A stretch of DNA of 64,000 nucleotides from Acidobacteriota bacterium (GCA_020853395.1 JADYYY010000003.1:100542-164541), one strand, 5' to 3'; shown: positions 19,050 to 27,927, numbered from the stretch's first letter. Numbers and translations: made by a program. The notes: generated by a model from the sequence alone, not told the origin.

Positions 19050-20477
19050 ATGGCGATTCAGCAGAAACTCCACGCGCGGCTCGTTCAGAAGCTCATCCTG
19101 ACGCCGTCGCTGCAGCAGGCGATCAAGCTGCTGCCGATGACGACGATCGAGCTGTCCGAGCTGCTGAACCAGGAGATGACCGAGAATCCGCTCCTCGAAG
19201 AGGTGCCGGTCGAGGATCCCGCGCAGGACCTGCAAACGGCCGCCGATCAGCCCGAGCCGGAGAAGAAGGACGAGCGGAAAGACGACCCGTGGGACGACCA
19301 GGACTACGAGTACTTCTTCGGTGAGTACCTCGACGACGGCTATCGGCCGCGGCAGCCGCAGGAAGTCAAAGAGCTGCCGCCGATCGAGAACACGCTGTCG
19401 AGCAAGGGCTCGCTGGCCGATCATCTGATGTGGCAGCTCAGCCTGCAGGCGAGCGATCCCGAGATTCGCGAGATCGGCACGGCGATCGTCGGCAACATCG
19501 ACGACGACGGCTATCTGGTGGCGTCGGTCAACGAGATTGCCGCGCTCGGCGACTGGGACGCCGCCGCCGTGGAACGCGCGCTCGAGCACGTGCAGGCGTT
19601 CGATCCGGTTGGCGTGGGCGCGCGCGATCTGCAAGAGTGTCTGCTGCTGCAGATCAAGCACCTCGGTCTCGCCGGCTCGCCGGTCGAAACCATCATCCGG
19701 GACCATCTCCGTCTCCTGCAGAATCACAAGATCCCGGAGCTCGCGCGCGTGCTCGGCATGGAGCCGGAGGAAGTCAAACAGCACATCGAGGTCATCAAGC
19801 GGCTCGATCCGAAGCCGGGATCCCGCTACAGTCCGACCGACTCGCAGTACGTGATTCCGGACGTCTACGTCATCAAGACCGACGACGGGTATCGTGCCGT
19901 GCTGAACGAGGACGGCCTCCCGCAGTTGCGGATCAGCCCGGTCTACCGCCGGCTGCTCGACAAGGGCGGGGAAGTCTCCGACGAGACGCGGGCCTACGTG
20001 AAGGACAAGTTCCGTGCGGCGCTGTGGCTCCTGAAGTCCGTGGACCAGCGGCAGAAGACGATTCTCAAGGTCGCGACGAGCCTCATCAACTTCCAGCGCG
20101 CGTTCCTCGACCACGGCATCGAGCACCTCCGCCCGCTGGTGCTGCGCGACGTGGCGAACGACATCGGCATGCACGAATCGACCGTCTCGCGCGTCGTGAA
20201 CAACAAGTACATGCACACGCCGCAGGGCGTGTACGAGCTGAAGTTCTTCTTCCACAGCGGGATCAGCAGCTCCTACGGCGAGAACGTGTCGTCGGTCACG
20301 ATCAAGCAGCGCATCAAGAAGATCGTCGGCGCCGAGGACGTCCGCCGTCCGCTGAGCGACTCGAAGATCATGAGCATCCTGCAGAAGGAGGGGCTCGTGC
20401 TGGCGCGCCGCACCATCGCCAAGTACCGCGAGGAACTGAAGATCCCGACGTCCAATCAGCGCAAGATGCTCTACTGA
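19050..20477 (+). CDS. rpoN: RNA polymerase sigma-54 factor
   Basis: 475 residues. Directs polymerase to -24/-12 promoters and needs an activator ATPase. Region I is Gln/Leu-rich at the start (QQAIKLLPMTTIELSELL), the acidic region II lies about 55-100, the core-binding and DNA-binding domains follow (DIGMHESTVSRVVNNKY), and the RpoN box ARRTIAKYRE sits at 452-461. The C-terminus NQRKMLY is typical. No enhancer-binding activator gene is found in this window. The 29-bp gap after lptB suggests cotranscription. Confidence 0.97.
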   Translation: MAIQQKLHARLVQKLILTPSLQQAIKLLPMTTIELSELLNQEMTENPLLEEVPVEDPAQDLQTAADQPEPEKKDERKDDPWDDQDYEYFFGEYLDDGYRPRQPQEVKELPPIENTLSSKGSLADHLMWQLSLQASDPEIREIGTAIVGNIDDDGYLVASVNEIAALGDWDAAAVERALEHVQAFDPVGVGARDLQECLLLQIKHLGLAGSPVETIIRDHLRLLQNHKIPELARVLGMEPEEVKQHIEVIKRLDPKPGSRYSPTDSQYVIPDVYVIKTDDGYRAVLNEDGLPQLRISPVYRRLLDKGGEVSDETRAYVKDKFRAALWLLKSVDQRQKTILKVATSLINFQRAFLDHGIEHLRPLVLRDVANDIGMHESTVSRVVNNKYMHTPQGVYELKFFFHSGISSSYGENVSSVTIKQRIKKIVGAEDVRRPLSDSKIMSILQKEGLVLARRTIAKYREELKIPTSNQRKMLY

Positions 20478-20498
20478 TCGACCCGCAGCGGCAGACAC

Positions 20499-21044
20499 AT
20501 GACGTTCACGATTACCGGCCGGCACCTGAAGGTGTCCGAGCCCGCCCGGACAGAAATCCGTCAGAAGATGCGCGCGCTCGAGCGCGTGCTGAACGACAAC
20601 GCCGTGTCCGCGACCTGCGTGCTCCTGCAGGAGCGGCAGATGGTCGTCTGCGAGCTGAGCGTGCACGCGCGCGGAGGCCACCGGCTGCACGCGGTCGGCC
20701 GCCACGCGCTCGTCGTCGGCGCCGCGGCCGCCGCCGTGGACAAGCTCGTGCCCCAAGCCAGGCGGCTCACGGAGCGCTGGAAGGCCAAGCGTCGTGATCG
20801 CACCGCGCAGCCGGTGGCCGAGAAGCCGGCGCCTGAGCCGGCGTTGCCGCCGGTGACCGTGCCGAAGGTCGTCCGCTCGCGCGGCTACACCGCGCGGCCG
20901 CTGACCGTCGCGGACGCGGCGCTCGAGCTGGCGTCGAGCCAGGCGCCGGTGCTCGTGTTCCGTCACGCGACGTCCGACAGCCTCGCCGTGCTCTTCCGCC
21001 GTGCAGACGGCGCGTTCGGACTGATCGAGACGACCGGCGTCTGA
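20499..21044 (+). CDS. hpf: Ribosome hibernation promoting factor (long form)
   Basis: 181 residues with two domains: the N-terminal S30AE/RaiA fold (about 1-95, FTITGRHLKVSEPARTEI start) and a C-terminal dimerisation domain (about 125-181, RGYTARPLTVADAALELASS) joined by a Pro/Ala linker. Long HPF proteins pair 70S ribosomes into 100S dimers in stationary phase. In this copy the usual central segment of the first domain is compact, but the pattern is clear. The position behind rpoN is conserved in many bacteria. Confidence 0.9.
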   Translation: MTFTITGRHLKVSEPARTEIRQKMRALERVLNDNAVSATCVLLQERQMVVCELSVHARGGHRLHAVGRHALVVGAAAAAVDKLVPQARRLTERWKAKRRDRTAQPVAEKPAPEPALPPVTVPKVVRSRGYTARPLTVADAALELASSQAPVLVFRHATSDSLAVLFRRADGAFGLIETTGV

Positions 21045-21045
21045 T

Positions 21046-21996
21046 ATGGCCCGGGCAGCGACCGCCGCGACCCGCCGGCGGGCGCCGGCAATCGCCAGAC
21101 GCCGCCCGTCGCCCAAGGCGGCCGGGCCGCGCGCGTCGTTCGTGGTCGTGACCGGCCTGTCTGGCGCGGGCAAGTCTCACGCCATCCGTGCGCTCGAGGA
21201 CCTCGGTTATCTCTGCGTCGACAACCTGCCGGTTGCACTCGTGCCGACGTTCGCGGACCTGACGCTGCACGCGCCCGAAGGCGAACGGCGCGCGGCGGTC
21301 GTCATCGATGTCCGCGAGGGCCAGGGCCTCTCGAGGTTCCCGGCGCTCTACCGCCAACTGAAGCGTTCGGCCCCAGGCGCCGTGCGGCTCGTGTTCCTCG
21401 ACGCGGCCGAGAGCGCGCTCTTGCGCCGCTTCAGCGAGACGCGCCGCCCGCATCCGTTGGCGCTCAACCGGACCGTAGCCGAGGGCCTCGCGGAAGAGCG
21501 CCGCCTGCTCGAGCCGATTCGCCGGCTCGCCGACCAGGTGCTCGACACGAGCAGCCTCACCGTCCACGAGCTGCGACGCCGGATCCGGGAAACGGTCGGC
21601 GGCACGCGCACGATCTCGCCGCTCGTCGTCACGGTGCTGAGCTTCGGGTTCCGCCACGGTGTGCCCGAGGATGCCGATCTCGTCTTCGACGTGCGTTTCC
21701 TGCCGAACCCGCACTTCGTGCGGGCGCTGCGGCCGCGCACCGGCCGTCATGCCGGCGTGAGGCAGTACGTGCTCGAGACGCCGCAAAGCCGCCGGTTCCT
21801 GCGGCTCACGGTCGACCTGCTGCGATTCCTGATTCCGCAGTACATCCACGAGGGCAAGGCCTACCTCACGATCGCCGTCGGGTGCACCGGCGGCCGCCAC
21901 CGATCGGTCGCGATCGCCGAGGCGATCGTCGGGCGGCTCAAGCATCTGCGCGGCACGCAGTTTCGCGTGCGGCACCGCGACGTCGACGAGAGCTGA
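21046..21996 (+). CDS. rapZ: RNase adapter / nucleotide-binding protein RapZ
   Basis: 316 residues. P-loop GLSGAGKS (about 40-47) then DLGYLCVDNLP, and the C-terminal signature GCTGGRHRSVAIAE that binds phospho-sugars or RNA. In enterobacteria RapZ senses glucosamine-6-phosphate and delivers the GlmZ RNA to RNase E; that role is not shown here. The first 30 residues are an Arg/Ala-rich extension not usual in the family; the true start may be further in. It begins one base after hpf. The PTS genes (hprK, ptsN) that often accompany it are missing. Confidence 0.93.
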   Translation: MARAATAATRRRAPAIARRRPSPKAAGPRASFVVVTGLSGAGKSHAIRALEDLGYLCVDNLPVALVPTFADLTLHAPEGERRAAVVIDVREGQGLSRFPALYRQLKRSAPGAVRLVFLDAAESALLRRFSETRRPHPLALNRTVAEGLAEERRLLEPIRRLADQVLDTSSLTVHELRRRIRETVGGTRTISPLVVTVLSFGFRHGVPEDADLVFDVRFLPNPHFVRALRPRTGRHAGVRQYVLETPQSRRFLRLTVDLLRFLIPQYIHEGKAYLTIAVGCTGGRHRSVAIAEAIVGRLKHLRGTQFRVRHRDVDES

Positions 21997-22024
21997 CGCC
22001 GCCATCGATTCACAGGAGCCGGAG

Positions 22025-22378
22025 ATGGACAATGTCGTACGGGTCGAGAAGCCGTGGGGCTACGAGCTGCGCTGGGCGAAGACCGACCGCTATGTCGGCA
22101 AGATCATCCACATCGACAAGGGGCACGCCCTGAGCCTGCAGTACCACAACGTGAAGGACGAGACGATCTACCTCTGGTCCGGCAGGATGCTGTTCGAGCT
22201 CGACGTGAACGGGACGCTGACCAGACGGGAGATGTCGCCCGGCGACTGCGTGCACGTCACGCCGCCGACGATCCACCGCATGACGGCGATCGAGGACTGC
22301 GACGTGTTCGAGGTCTCCACGCCCGAACTCGACGACGTCGTTCGGCTCGAGGATCGTTACGGCAGGGGCGACCGATAA
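22025..22378 (+). CDS. Small cupin protein, type II phosphomannose isomerase-like
   Basis: 117 residues, a single cupin barrel. The motif SLQYHNVKDETIYLWSG followed by GDCVHVTPPTIHRM matches the metal-binding and second cupin motifs of the C-terminal domain of type II mannose-6-phosphate isomerase/GDP-mannose pyrophosphorylase enzymes, but no nucleotidyltransferase domain is present. It may be a sugar isomerase or a binding protein; the reaction is not proven. A good ribosome site (AGGAG) lies upstream. It ends the long plus-strand gene run begun at guaA. Confidence 0.8.
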   Translation: MDNVVRVEKPWGYELRWAKTDRYVGKIIHIDKGHALSLQYHNVKDETIYLWSGRMLFELDVNGTLTRREMSPGDCVHVTPPTIHRMTAIEDCDVFEVSTPELDDVVRLEDRYGRGDR

Positions 22379-22402
22379 GTCGAATCAGCGGGGCACCGGA
22401 TC

Positions 22403-22461
22403 ATCGGGATGTCGACGATCCGATGTCCCGATCCTTCGATGCGATGATCCGATATCCCGAT
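22403..22461. repeat. Short direct and inverted repeats between convergent genes
   Basis: GATCCGATGTCCCGAT (22417-22432) recurs with one change as GATCCGATATCCCGAT (22446-22461). The upstream segment ATCGGGATGTCG (22403-22414) is a near reverse complement of either copy (11 of 12 with the second). Alternative hairpins can form in the 84-bp gap between the cupin gene and ssb, so the element may serve as a bidirectional terminator or be a REP-like unit. Confidence 0.5.
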
Positions 22462-22462
22462 G

Positions 22463-22915
22463 CTAGAAGGGAATGTCGTCGTCGCTCGGCGCGTCGATCG
22501 GCGCTTCCGGCTCGTGATCGGCCGTCGCACCACCGTGCTGACGCTCGCGCGATCCGCGGCCCATGCCGCCGCCCGTGCCGCCCCCACCGCTGCTGAGCAG
22601 CACGACGCGGTCTGCGCGGATCTCGGTCGTGCGTGCCTGCTTGCCGTCCTTGTCGGTCCACTCGCGCGTCTGAATCCGCCCCTCGACGTAGATCTGCTTG
22701 CCCTTCGTCAGGTACTCGTGGAGCGACTCGGCCGTCTTTCCCCAGATGACGACGCGATGCCACTGGGTGTCCTCTTTCTTCTGGCCTTCCCGATCCGTGT
22801 AGCGCTCCGTCGTGGCCAGACTCACGGTCGCGACCGGCGTGCCGCCGGCGGTGAAGCGCATCTCGGCGTCGCGGCCGAGGTTGCCCACGAGGATTGCCTT
22901 GTTCACACTGCCCAT
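22463..22915 (-). CDS. ssb: Single-stranded DNA-binding protein
   Basis: 150 residues. OB-fold begins NKAILVGNLGRDAEMRFT, with GTPVATVSLATTERY and a typical YLTKGKQIYVEGRIQTREW strand. A Gly-rich linker (about 110-125) leads to the acidic C-terminal tip DDDIPF, the site that recruits repair and replication partners. A ribosome site AGGAG precedes the ATG. It lies 31 bp after cpoB and may be the last gene of the tol operon. Confidence 0.96.
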   Translation of the reverse strand: MGSVNKAILVGNLGRDAEMRFTAGGTPVATVSLATTERYTDREGQKKEDTQWHRVVIWGKTAESLHEYLTKGKQIYVEGRIQTREWTDKDGKQARTTEIRADRVVLLSSGGGGTGGGMGRGSRERQHGGATADHEPEAPIDAPSDDDIPF

Positions 22916-22946
22916 GAGGGTGTCTGCTCCTGAAACGGTCTGATGG

Positions 22947-23801
22947 CTAGCGTCCGCTCGCCGGCGCGACGAGCTTCTGCTGGGCGAGCGCCGCGGCGGA
23001 CGTGCCCGGATACTGCTTCACGATGAGCTCGAACAGCCGTCGCGCCTCGGTGCGCTGCCCGAGCTCGAGGTAGCACAGCCCCTTCATGTACTGCGCCTCG
23101 GGCACTTCCGGCGCCGTCTTGTACGTGCCGATGAGCTTGTCGTACGCCGCGATCGCCTCTTTCAGCGCGCGCTTCTGCCGATACGACTCGCCGATCCAGA
23201 ACTGCGCCTCGGCCGCCTGCGGCGCGTCCGGAAACTTCTCGACGAATTCGGTGAAGCCTTCGATCGCGCTGTCGATGCGGTTGCTGACGTAATCGGCCTT
23301 CGCCGCGTCGAACAGCCGCGTCGGTGATTCCGGAACGCGCGCGGTGCCGAGCGCGCTCGACGATGAAGGCACGCCGGGCGCGGGCGATCCGTCCGGGTTG
23401 ACGATCGGCGGAGGCGGTTGAAGGAGGCTGACGAGGGTGTTGAGCTGTTCGGCCACCGACGTCAGACCCGTTCGCAGCGACGGCAGCTCCTGCATGAGCT
23501 GTGTCACGCGTACGCTGTTGTCGTCGAGTTTCTCGCGGACCGTGTTGACGGTCGTGGACACGTTGTTGATGAGCACCTGCAGGTCGGCGAACTGCTTCTG
23601 GCCGGCCGCCGCCTGGTCGTCGAGGCGTTTCGCGAGCGCCCGCAACTGCTCGGCCTGCTGATTGTTGGCCAACTGCAGCCTGGCGACCTGCTCCTGCAGG
23701 ATCCGCAGGTCTGCGCTCATCTGCTGGTCCTGGCGGCTCTGGGCCCCGCCGGGCACCGGGAGGCACAACAGCACGGCGAGAACAAGCACTCGTGTTCGCA
23801 T
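22947..23801 (-). CDS. cpoB: Tol-Pal system coordinator CpoB (YbgF)
   Basis: 284 residues. Signal peptide (about 1-20, ending GGAQ), then a Gln/Leu-rich coiled coil (about 25-125) expected to trimerise, a Pro/Ser linker, and C-terminal tetratricopeptide repeats (about 160-280, LFDAAKADYVSNRIDSAIEG onward). CpoB links peptidoglycan synthesis with Tol-driven outer membrane constriction. The gene position after pal is the same as in proteobacteria. Confidence 0.9.
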   Translation of the reverse strand: MRTRVLVLAVLLCLPVPGGAQSRQDQQMSADLRILQEQVARLQLANNQQAEQLRALAKRLDDQAAAGQKQFADLQVLINNVSTTVNTVREKLDDNSVRVTQLMQELPSLRTGLTSVAEQLNTLVSLLQPPPPIVNPDGSPAPGVPSSSSALGTARVPESPTRLFDAAKADYVSNRIDSAIEGFTEFVEKFPDAPQAAEAQFWIGESYRQKRALKEAIAAYDKLIGTYKTAPEVPEAQYMKGLCYLELGQRTEARRLFELIVKQYPGTSAAALAQQKLVAPASGR

Positions 23802-23813
23802 GTCGCGTCCTTC

Positions 23814-24404
23814 CTACTTCGACGTCAGCATGAAATGCGCTCGCCGGTTCTGCGACCAGGCGGATTCGGTGTGGCCGGGATCGAACGGAAACTCGTTGCC
23901 GTAGCTCACCGTGCGGATCCGATCCGGACCGACGCCGAGCGACACGAGATAGGTCTTGGCCGCCAGCGCCCGCCGATCCCCCAGCGCCAGATTGTATTCG
24001 GCCGTGCCGCGTTCATCACAGTGGCCTTCGATCGTGACGACCCAGGTGGGATAGGTCTTCAGGAGCGCCGCGTTGGTTTCGAGCGCCTGTTTGGCCTCCG
24101 GCGTCAGCTCGTCGCTGTCGTATTTGAACAACACTGCCTTGAGCGGAGAATCAGGACCGTTGATCACGTCGAGCGGCTGCGCATCCCACGGCAGGAGCGG
24201 CGTCGAGGCGATCGGCGTATCGGCCAGGGGCACGGGTGAGACCGCTGGCGGCGGGCCGGGCGCGGGCGGCACCGGTCCGGCGGAGGGAAACGCGGCGGGA
24301 GCCGACGGCGGCGCTGCGGTGGTGGCAGGCTGACGTTTGCCGCCGCAGGCCGCCGCGAGAGCGATCAGGACGACCGCCAGGAATTTCGGGCTCGACGCAC
24401 TCAT
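23814..24404 (-). CDS. pal: Peptidoglycan-associated lipoprotein Pal
   Basis: 196 residues. Lipobox LAAAC puts the lipid anchor at Cys20. A Pro/Ala-rich linker (about 25-70) precedes the OmpA-like peptidoglycan-binding domain, with the signature VTIEGHCDERGTAEYNLALG and RRALAAKTYLVSLGV. It tethers the outer membrane to murein and binds TolB. The linker is longer than in E. coli Pal. Confidence 0.95.
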   Translation of the reverse strand: MSASSPKFLAVVLIALAAACGGKRQPATTAAPPSAPAAFPSAGPVPPAPGPPPAVSPVPLADTPIASTPLLPWDAQPLDVINGPDSPLKAVLFKYDSDELTPEAKQALETNAALLKTYPTWVVTIEGHCDERGTAEYNLALGDRRALAAKTYLVSLGVGPDRIRTVSYGNEFPFDPGHTESAWSQNRRAHFMLTSK

Positions 24405-24423
24405 GATGCTGTCCTTCGCCCGG

Positions 24424-25830
24424 TCATCGGGAGATCGGCTGCCAGTTCGGATAGGTGTTGTTGCCGGCCTCGGTGACCTGTCGCAGGTTCTCGCCCGTGC
24501 GATCGATCGTGGCGATGTGCTGACGTCCCCAGCGCGTCGTGACGAACGCGATGTGCCGTCCGTTGGGAGCGACTGCCGGGCTCTCGTTCGATCCGACGCC
24601 GTCGGTGAGCACCTTCACGCCGGGATTCGCGAAGTCGTAGATGGCGACGTCGTGCCCCGGCCCGGCCCCCACCGTGAAGGCGATGAAGTTCAACGACGAC
24701 CACGTCGGACGATCGACCTGCTCCGAGACGATCCGCTGCACGCCGGTTCCGGTGGCGTTCATGATGTAGAGCTGATTGACGCCGGCGCGGTTCGACGTGA
24801 AGGCGATCTGTGCGCCGTTCGGCGACCACGTCGGCGCCCCGTCGTCACTGGACGGGCTGTTCGTGATGTTCTGGAGTCCCGTGCCGTCCCGATTGACGAC
24901 GTAGATCTCGACGTTGCCCGAGCGAGGGGAAGCAAAGGCGAGCCGTGTGCCGTCGGGCGACCACGCCGGCGTCCAGTTGGACGTGGCCACGTTCGACGCC
25001 GTAGGCCGGGCCGGACGGCCAGGCTGCGCGAGATTGGCCACGTAGATGTCCGGCAGGCCAGATTGCCACGACACGTACGAGAGAAGGTTGCCAGCCGCTG
25101 ACCAGGCCGGGCAGCAGTTCAGCGATCCGTTGACGGTCACGCGCATCGGGTTCGCGCCGTCGTAGTCCGAGATGTAGATCTCCTTGCTGGCGGCGGCCGT
25201 CTGGCTCGGGCGCCCCGCCACGCGGCTGCCATGGCGGTCGGAGGCGAACGCGATCTTGGTGCGGGCGACGCCGTCCAGGCCGCGGACCTGTTTGTGCACG
25301 TCGTCGGCGATGGCATGGGCGCAGCCGCGCGGGTTCTGCGCGCGGCAGTTCGGATACCGCGCGCCGAACGTCTGCCGGCCGCGGGCGTCGCCCTTGACGG
25401 TGATCAGCCGGATGTCGACCACGAGATCAGCGCCGTTACGGGAGACGCTGCCGTGGAGCACGGCGTCGGCGCCGAGCTCCGCCCAGCGCTCGTAGGGAAT
25501 CGCTTCGGGCGGCGTCGACGGGATCGATGTGGAGGAGGCGCGCGGGATCATGTAGAACTCGCGCTCGAACTGCAGATCCCTCCAGAGCACGTCCGCGATG
25601 GTCCGGCTGATCGTGGCCAATTCGGCGTCGTTCGTCGTGCTGAGGAAGTCCGGCACCCCGACGCGCGGGTGATAGGCCGGGTTCGACATCACGATCGTCA
25701 CCTCGGACTGCTGGTTCTGTCCGAGCGGCACGGGCGACAGCGCAACGTCGTTGGGACGAGCCAAGGCGACCACCGTGCCGCCGAGCACGGCCACCGCTGC
25801 AGTCACGCGGAGTGGAAGTCTCGCTTTCAT
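24424..25830 (-). CDS. tolB: Tol-Pal system beta-propeller protein TolB
   Basis: 468 residues from the ATG at 25830. N-terminal signal segment (about 5-25), a TolB N-domain, and a six-bladed propeller with WD40-like repeats: PAWSPDGTRLAFASPRSG, PTWSPNGAQIAFTSNRAG, IAFVTTRWGRQHIATIDRTG. It is the periplasmic partner of Pal. The ATG overlaps the TGA of the upstream TonB/TolA-like gene by one base. A TTG one codon earlier is unlikely. Confidence 0.95.
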   Translation of the reverse strand: MKARLPLRVTAAVAVLGGTVVALARPNDVALSPVPLGQNQQSEVTIVMSNPAYHPRVGVPDFLSTTNDAELATISRTIADVLWRDLQFEREFYMIPRASSTSIPSTPPEAIPYERWAELGADAVLHGSVSRNGADLVVDIRLITVKGDARGRQTFGARYPNCRAQNPRGCAHAIADDVHKQVRGLDGVARTKIAFASDRHGSRVAGRPSQTAAASKEIYISDYDGANPMRVTVNGSLNCCPAWSAAGNLLSYVSWQSGLPDIYVANLAQPGRPARPTASNVATSNWTPAWSPDGTRLAFASPRSGNVEIYVVNRDGTGLQNITNSPSSDDGAPTWSPNGAQIAFTSNRAGVNQLYIMNATGTGVQRIVSEQVDRPTWSSLNFIAFTVGAGPGHDVAIYDFANPGVKVLTDGVGSNESPAVAPNGRHIAFVTTRWGRQHIATIDRTGENLRQVTEAGNNTYPNWQPISR

Positions 25831-26591
25831 CAACGCCCCTCGTAGGGAAACACCATGCGAATCGTGAGCACGCTGCCAGTGTAGGCCGGCGGCAGCGGCA
25901 ATGGAGGGAGGTCCGTGATGGCCGCTCTCGAGATCCGATCGAGGATGCTGCTGCCGCTGCTCCTGGCGACCTCCACGCTCGAGACGCGTCCGCCGCGGTC
26001 GATGGTGAATCGGACTTCCGCCGTGCCACGTTCAGGCTGGTCCTTGCGCCAGGTCTCGTAGACCTTGCCAATCAAGAGCTGCAGGTACTCCGGACAGCAG
26101 AAACTGCTCAAGTCGGTCTCGCCGCCGGTTCCGCCACCACCGAACGTCAGGCCAGCCCCCTGCCCGCGCGCCCCGGTATCGACAGGGGTGTTGCCCTGCG
26201 TCACCTGCTGACCGGTCGTCGGCGGACGCGCCGGTACCGGTTCGGGCTTCCGAGTCTCAGACGGCTTCGTGGCTGGCGGCGTTGGCTTGGGGACGATGGC
26301 CGGCGGGGCCGGGGGAGTCGGGCGCACGGGTTCGGCCCGCCGCGGTGGCGGCGCGGCCTGCTCGACGGTGCGCCCGCCGATGCTCGTCGTGCCGGTGGAC
26401 CGCGGACCCGGCGTGCCGCCGAGGGTGATGGTCAACGGCTGCTTCGGGGGCGCCGCGATCCAGTCTCGTGGCAGAAAGACGAGCGCGAGCACGATCCCGA
26501 CGTGAACGGCAATCGACCAGCCGAGCATCCGGTTCAGGCCTCGAATGTCCTGAGGGGACGGACGGAGCGCCGGATGTGCGGCCGTGTTCAT
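25830..26591 (-). CDS. TonB C-terminal-domain protein (TolA analogue)
   Basis: 253 residues. A cytoplasmic N-terminus, one membrane helix (about 23-41), a Pro/Thr/Lys-rich periplasmic stalk (about 55-150) and a C-terminal TonB-type domain (about 165-253) with the sequence YETWRKDQPERGTAEVRFTI. The position between tolR and tolB suggests it plays the TolA role, transmitting proton-motive force to TolB/Pal. The ATG overlaps the tolR stop (ATGA). A TonB function for receptors cannot be excluded. Confidence 0.88.
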   Translation of the reverse strand: MNTAAHPALRPSPQDIRGLNRMLGWSIAVHVGIVLALVFLPRDWIAAPPKQPLTITLGGTPGPRSTGTTSIGGRTVEQAAPPPRRAEPVRPTPPAPPAIVPKPTPPATKPSETRKPEPVPARPPTTGQQVTQGNTPVDTGARGQGAGLTFGGGGTGGETDLSSFCCPEYLQLLIGKVYETWRKDQPERGTAEVRFTIDRGGRVSSVEVARSSGSSILDRISRAAITDLPPLPLPPAYTGSVLTIRMVFPYEGR

Positions 26592-27058
26592 CGGGTGTCG
26601 CTCGTGGCCGGCTGTGTCTGGATGCTGGCGTTCTCCACGCCGCCGGCGTTCAGCTCGTCGAGCACCATCGACAGGTCGGACAGCGTCAGCGCGCCGTCTC
26701 CAGCGACGATGACGCGTTTCGATCCGCGGGCGTCGATGGCCTGACGGATGCGCTCCGCGAGGACGTTGAAGCTGACGAACTCGTCGCCGATCTGCACGCG
26801 CCGATCGGTCCGGAAGCTTCGCGGCACCGTGACGGTGATGGGAGCGGTGACGGCGCGAGATTGCCGTGACTGCGGCAGGTTCACGGGAAACCCCTGCTGC
26901 ATCATCGGTGCCGCGACCATGAAGATCACGAGGAGCACCAGCATGACGTCGACGAGCGGCACCACGTTGATCTCGGCGAGCGCGGTCGAGACGCGGGCCC
27001 CGCGCGCGCGCCGTCCGCCCCGGGAGGCGCTCGTGACCATCGGCTCGAGTCTGGGCAT
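26588..27058 (-). CDS. tolR: Biopolymer transport protein TolR/ExbD
   Basis: 156 residues. One membrane helix (about 35-53, VMLVLLVIFMVAAPMM) following EINVVPLVD, where the aspartate is the expected proton-path residue. The periplasmic part carries the ExbD/TolR pattern. The ATG at 27058 was chosen because the frame upstream is antisense to tolQ and has no family features; a second ATG at 27040 is possible. It lies 26 bp after tolQ and overlaps the TonB/TolA gene by 4 bp. Confidence 0.93.
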   Translation of the reverse strand: MPRLEPMVTSASRGGRRARGARVSTALAEINVVPLVDVMLVLLVIFMVAAPMMQQGFPVNLPQSRQSRAVTAPITVTVPRSFRTDRRVQIGDEFVSFNVLAERIRQAIDARGSKRVIVAGDGALTLSDLSMVLDELNAGGVENASIQTQPATSDTR

Positions 27059-27084
27059 GATCGGTCCTACCGCAGCCGGCCGCG

Positions 27085-27837
27085 TTACTTGAAGTTCCGC
27101 TCGGCGATGGTCAGGAACTCCATGGAGAAGTCGTCCATCTCGTTGGCGAACTTCTTCACGGAGCTCGTGATGTCGTTGTAGAAGTAGACGGCCGGAATGG
27201 CCGCGAACAACCCGGCGCCGGTGGCGACGAGGGCTTCGGAAATCGGCTGGGACACCACCGCCAGGCTCGTTGAACCCGCCCCGGCGATACCCTGGAACGC
27301 GGTCATGATGCCCCACACGGTGCCGAACAGACCGATGTACGGCGTGATCGACGCCGTCGTTGCGAGAAACGACACGCGGTACTCGAGCTTGGAGATCTCG
27401 GCCGCCGATGCGCGCAGCAGGGCACGATCGACGGCGTCGAGGCTCTTCAATGTTGGACGCGACGTGCTCTCGGCCGGCCGGCCGGCTTCCGGGGCGCCGC
27501 GCAACTGCGCGTTCAGTTCCGCATAGCCCGACTGGAACAGCCCGACGAGCGGGCTCGCCGGAAGGCTGGGGCACACGGCTTGCACTTCCGAGAATCGAGA
27601 GCTCTTGCGGAACACTTCGAGGAACTTCGTGGTCTGTGCCGTCGCGCGGCGAAGCTGCCGCTGCTTGAACACCACGATGCCCCACGAGATGGCGGAGAAC
27701 AGCAGCAGCGTCGCGAGGACGACCTTCACCATCCAGTCGGCGTTCGCGACGAGTGAGATGATGTCGGTTCGGGGAGCCGCTTCGGCCGGGTTTGGGACGC
27801 CTTGATCCTGCAGGGCCAGGATCAACAATCCAAGCAC
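27085..27837 (-). CDS. tolQ: Tol-Pal proton channel protein TolQ (MotA/TolQ/ExbB family)
   Basis: About 250 residues, with three membrane helices (about 30-55, about 140-160, about 175-200) and the conserved GLFGTVWGIMTAFQGI and ISEALVATGAGLFAAIPAV motifs. It forms the proton-driven motor with TolR. The start is uncertain: a GGAGGG ribosome site at 27853-27848 can serve the TTG at 27843 or the GTG at 27837. An in-frame TTG at 27927 is excluded because it is the -35 box of the promoter. Confidence 0.9.
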   Translation of the reverse strand: MLGLLILALQDQGVPNPAEAAPRTDIISLVANADWMVKVVLATLLLFSAISWGIVVFKQRQLRRATAQTTKFLEVFRKSSRFSEVQAVCPSLPASPLVGLFQSGYAELNAQLRGAPEAGRPAESTSRPTLKSLDAVDRALLRASAAEISKLEYRVSFLATTASITPYIGLFGTVWGIMTAFQGIAGAGSTSLAVVSQPISEALVATGAGLFAAIPAVYFYNDITSSVKKFANEMDDFSMEFLTIAERNFK

Positions 27838-27898
27838 GCGCAACACGCCCTCCACTTCACGTGGTGATTGCGCCGCTGGGAACAGCGCGGACTTCGAG

Positions 27899-27927
27899 AG
27901 GGTAGCACTTCGGCCGAGGGCTGTCAA
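27899..27927 (-). promoter_or_regulatory. Sigma-70 promoter for the tol operon
   Basis: On the minus strand TTGACA (27927-27922), 17 bp spacer, TACCCT (27904-27899). The -35 is a perfect match; the -10 matches three of six. Transcription would start near 27892, about 50 bases before tolQ. The same gap holds the start of the divergent recN gene. Confidence 0.6.

Noticed and set aside
27085..27927. TTG at 27927 as the start of tolQ
   Set aside because: TTGACA there is the -35 box of the tol promoter; transcription would begin downstream of that TTG.
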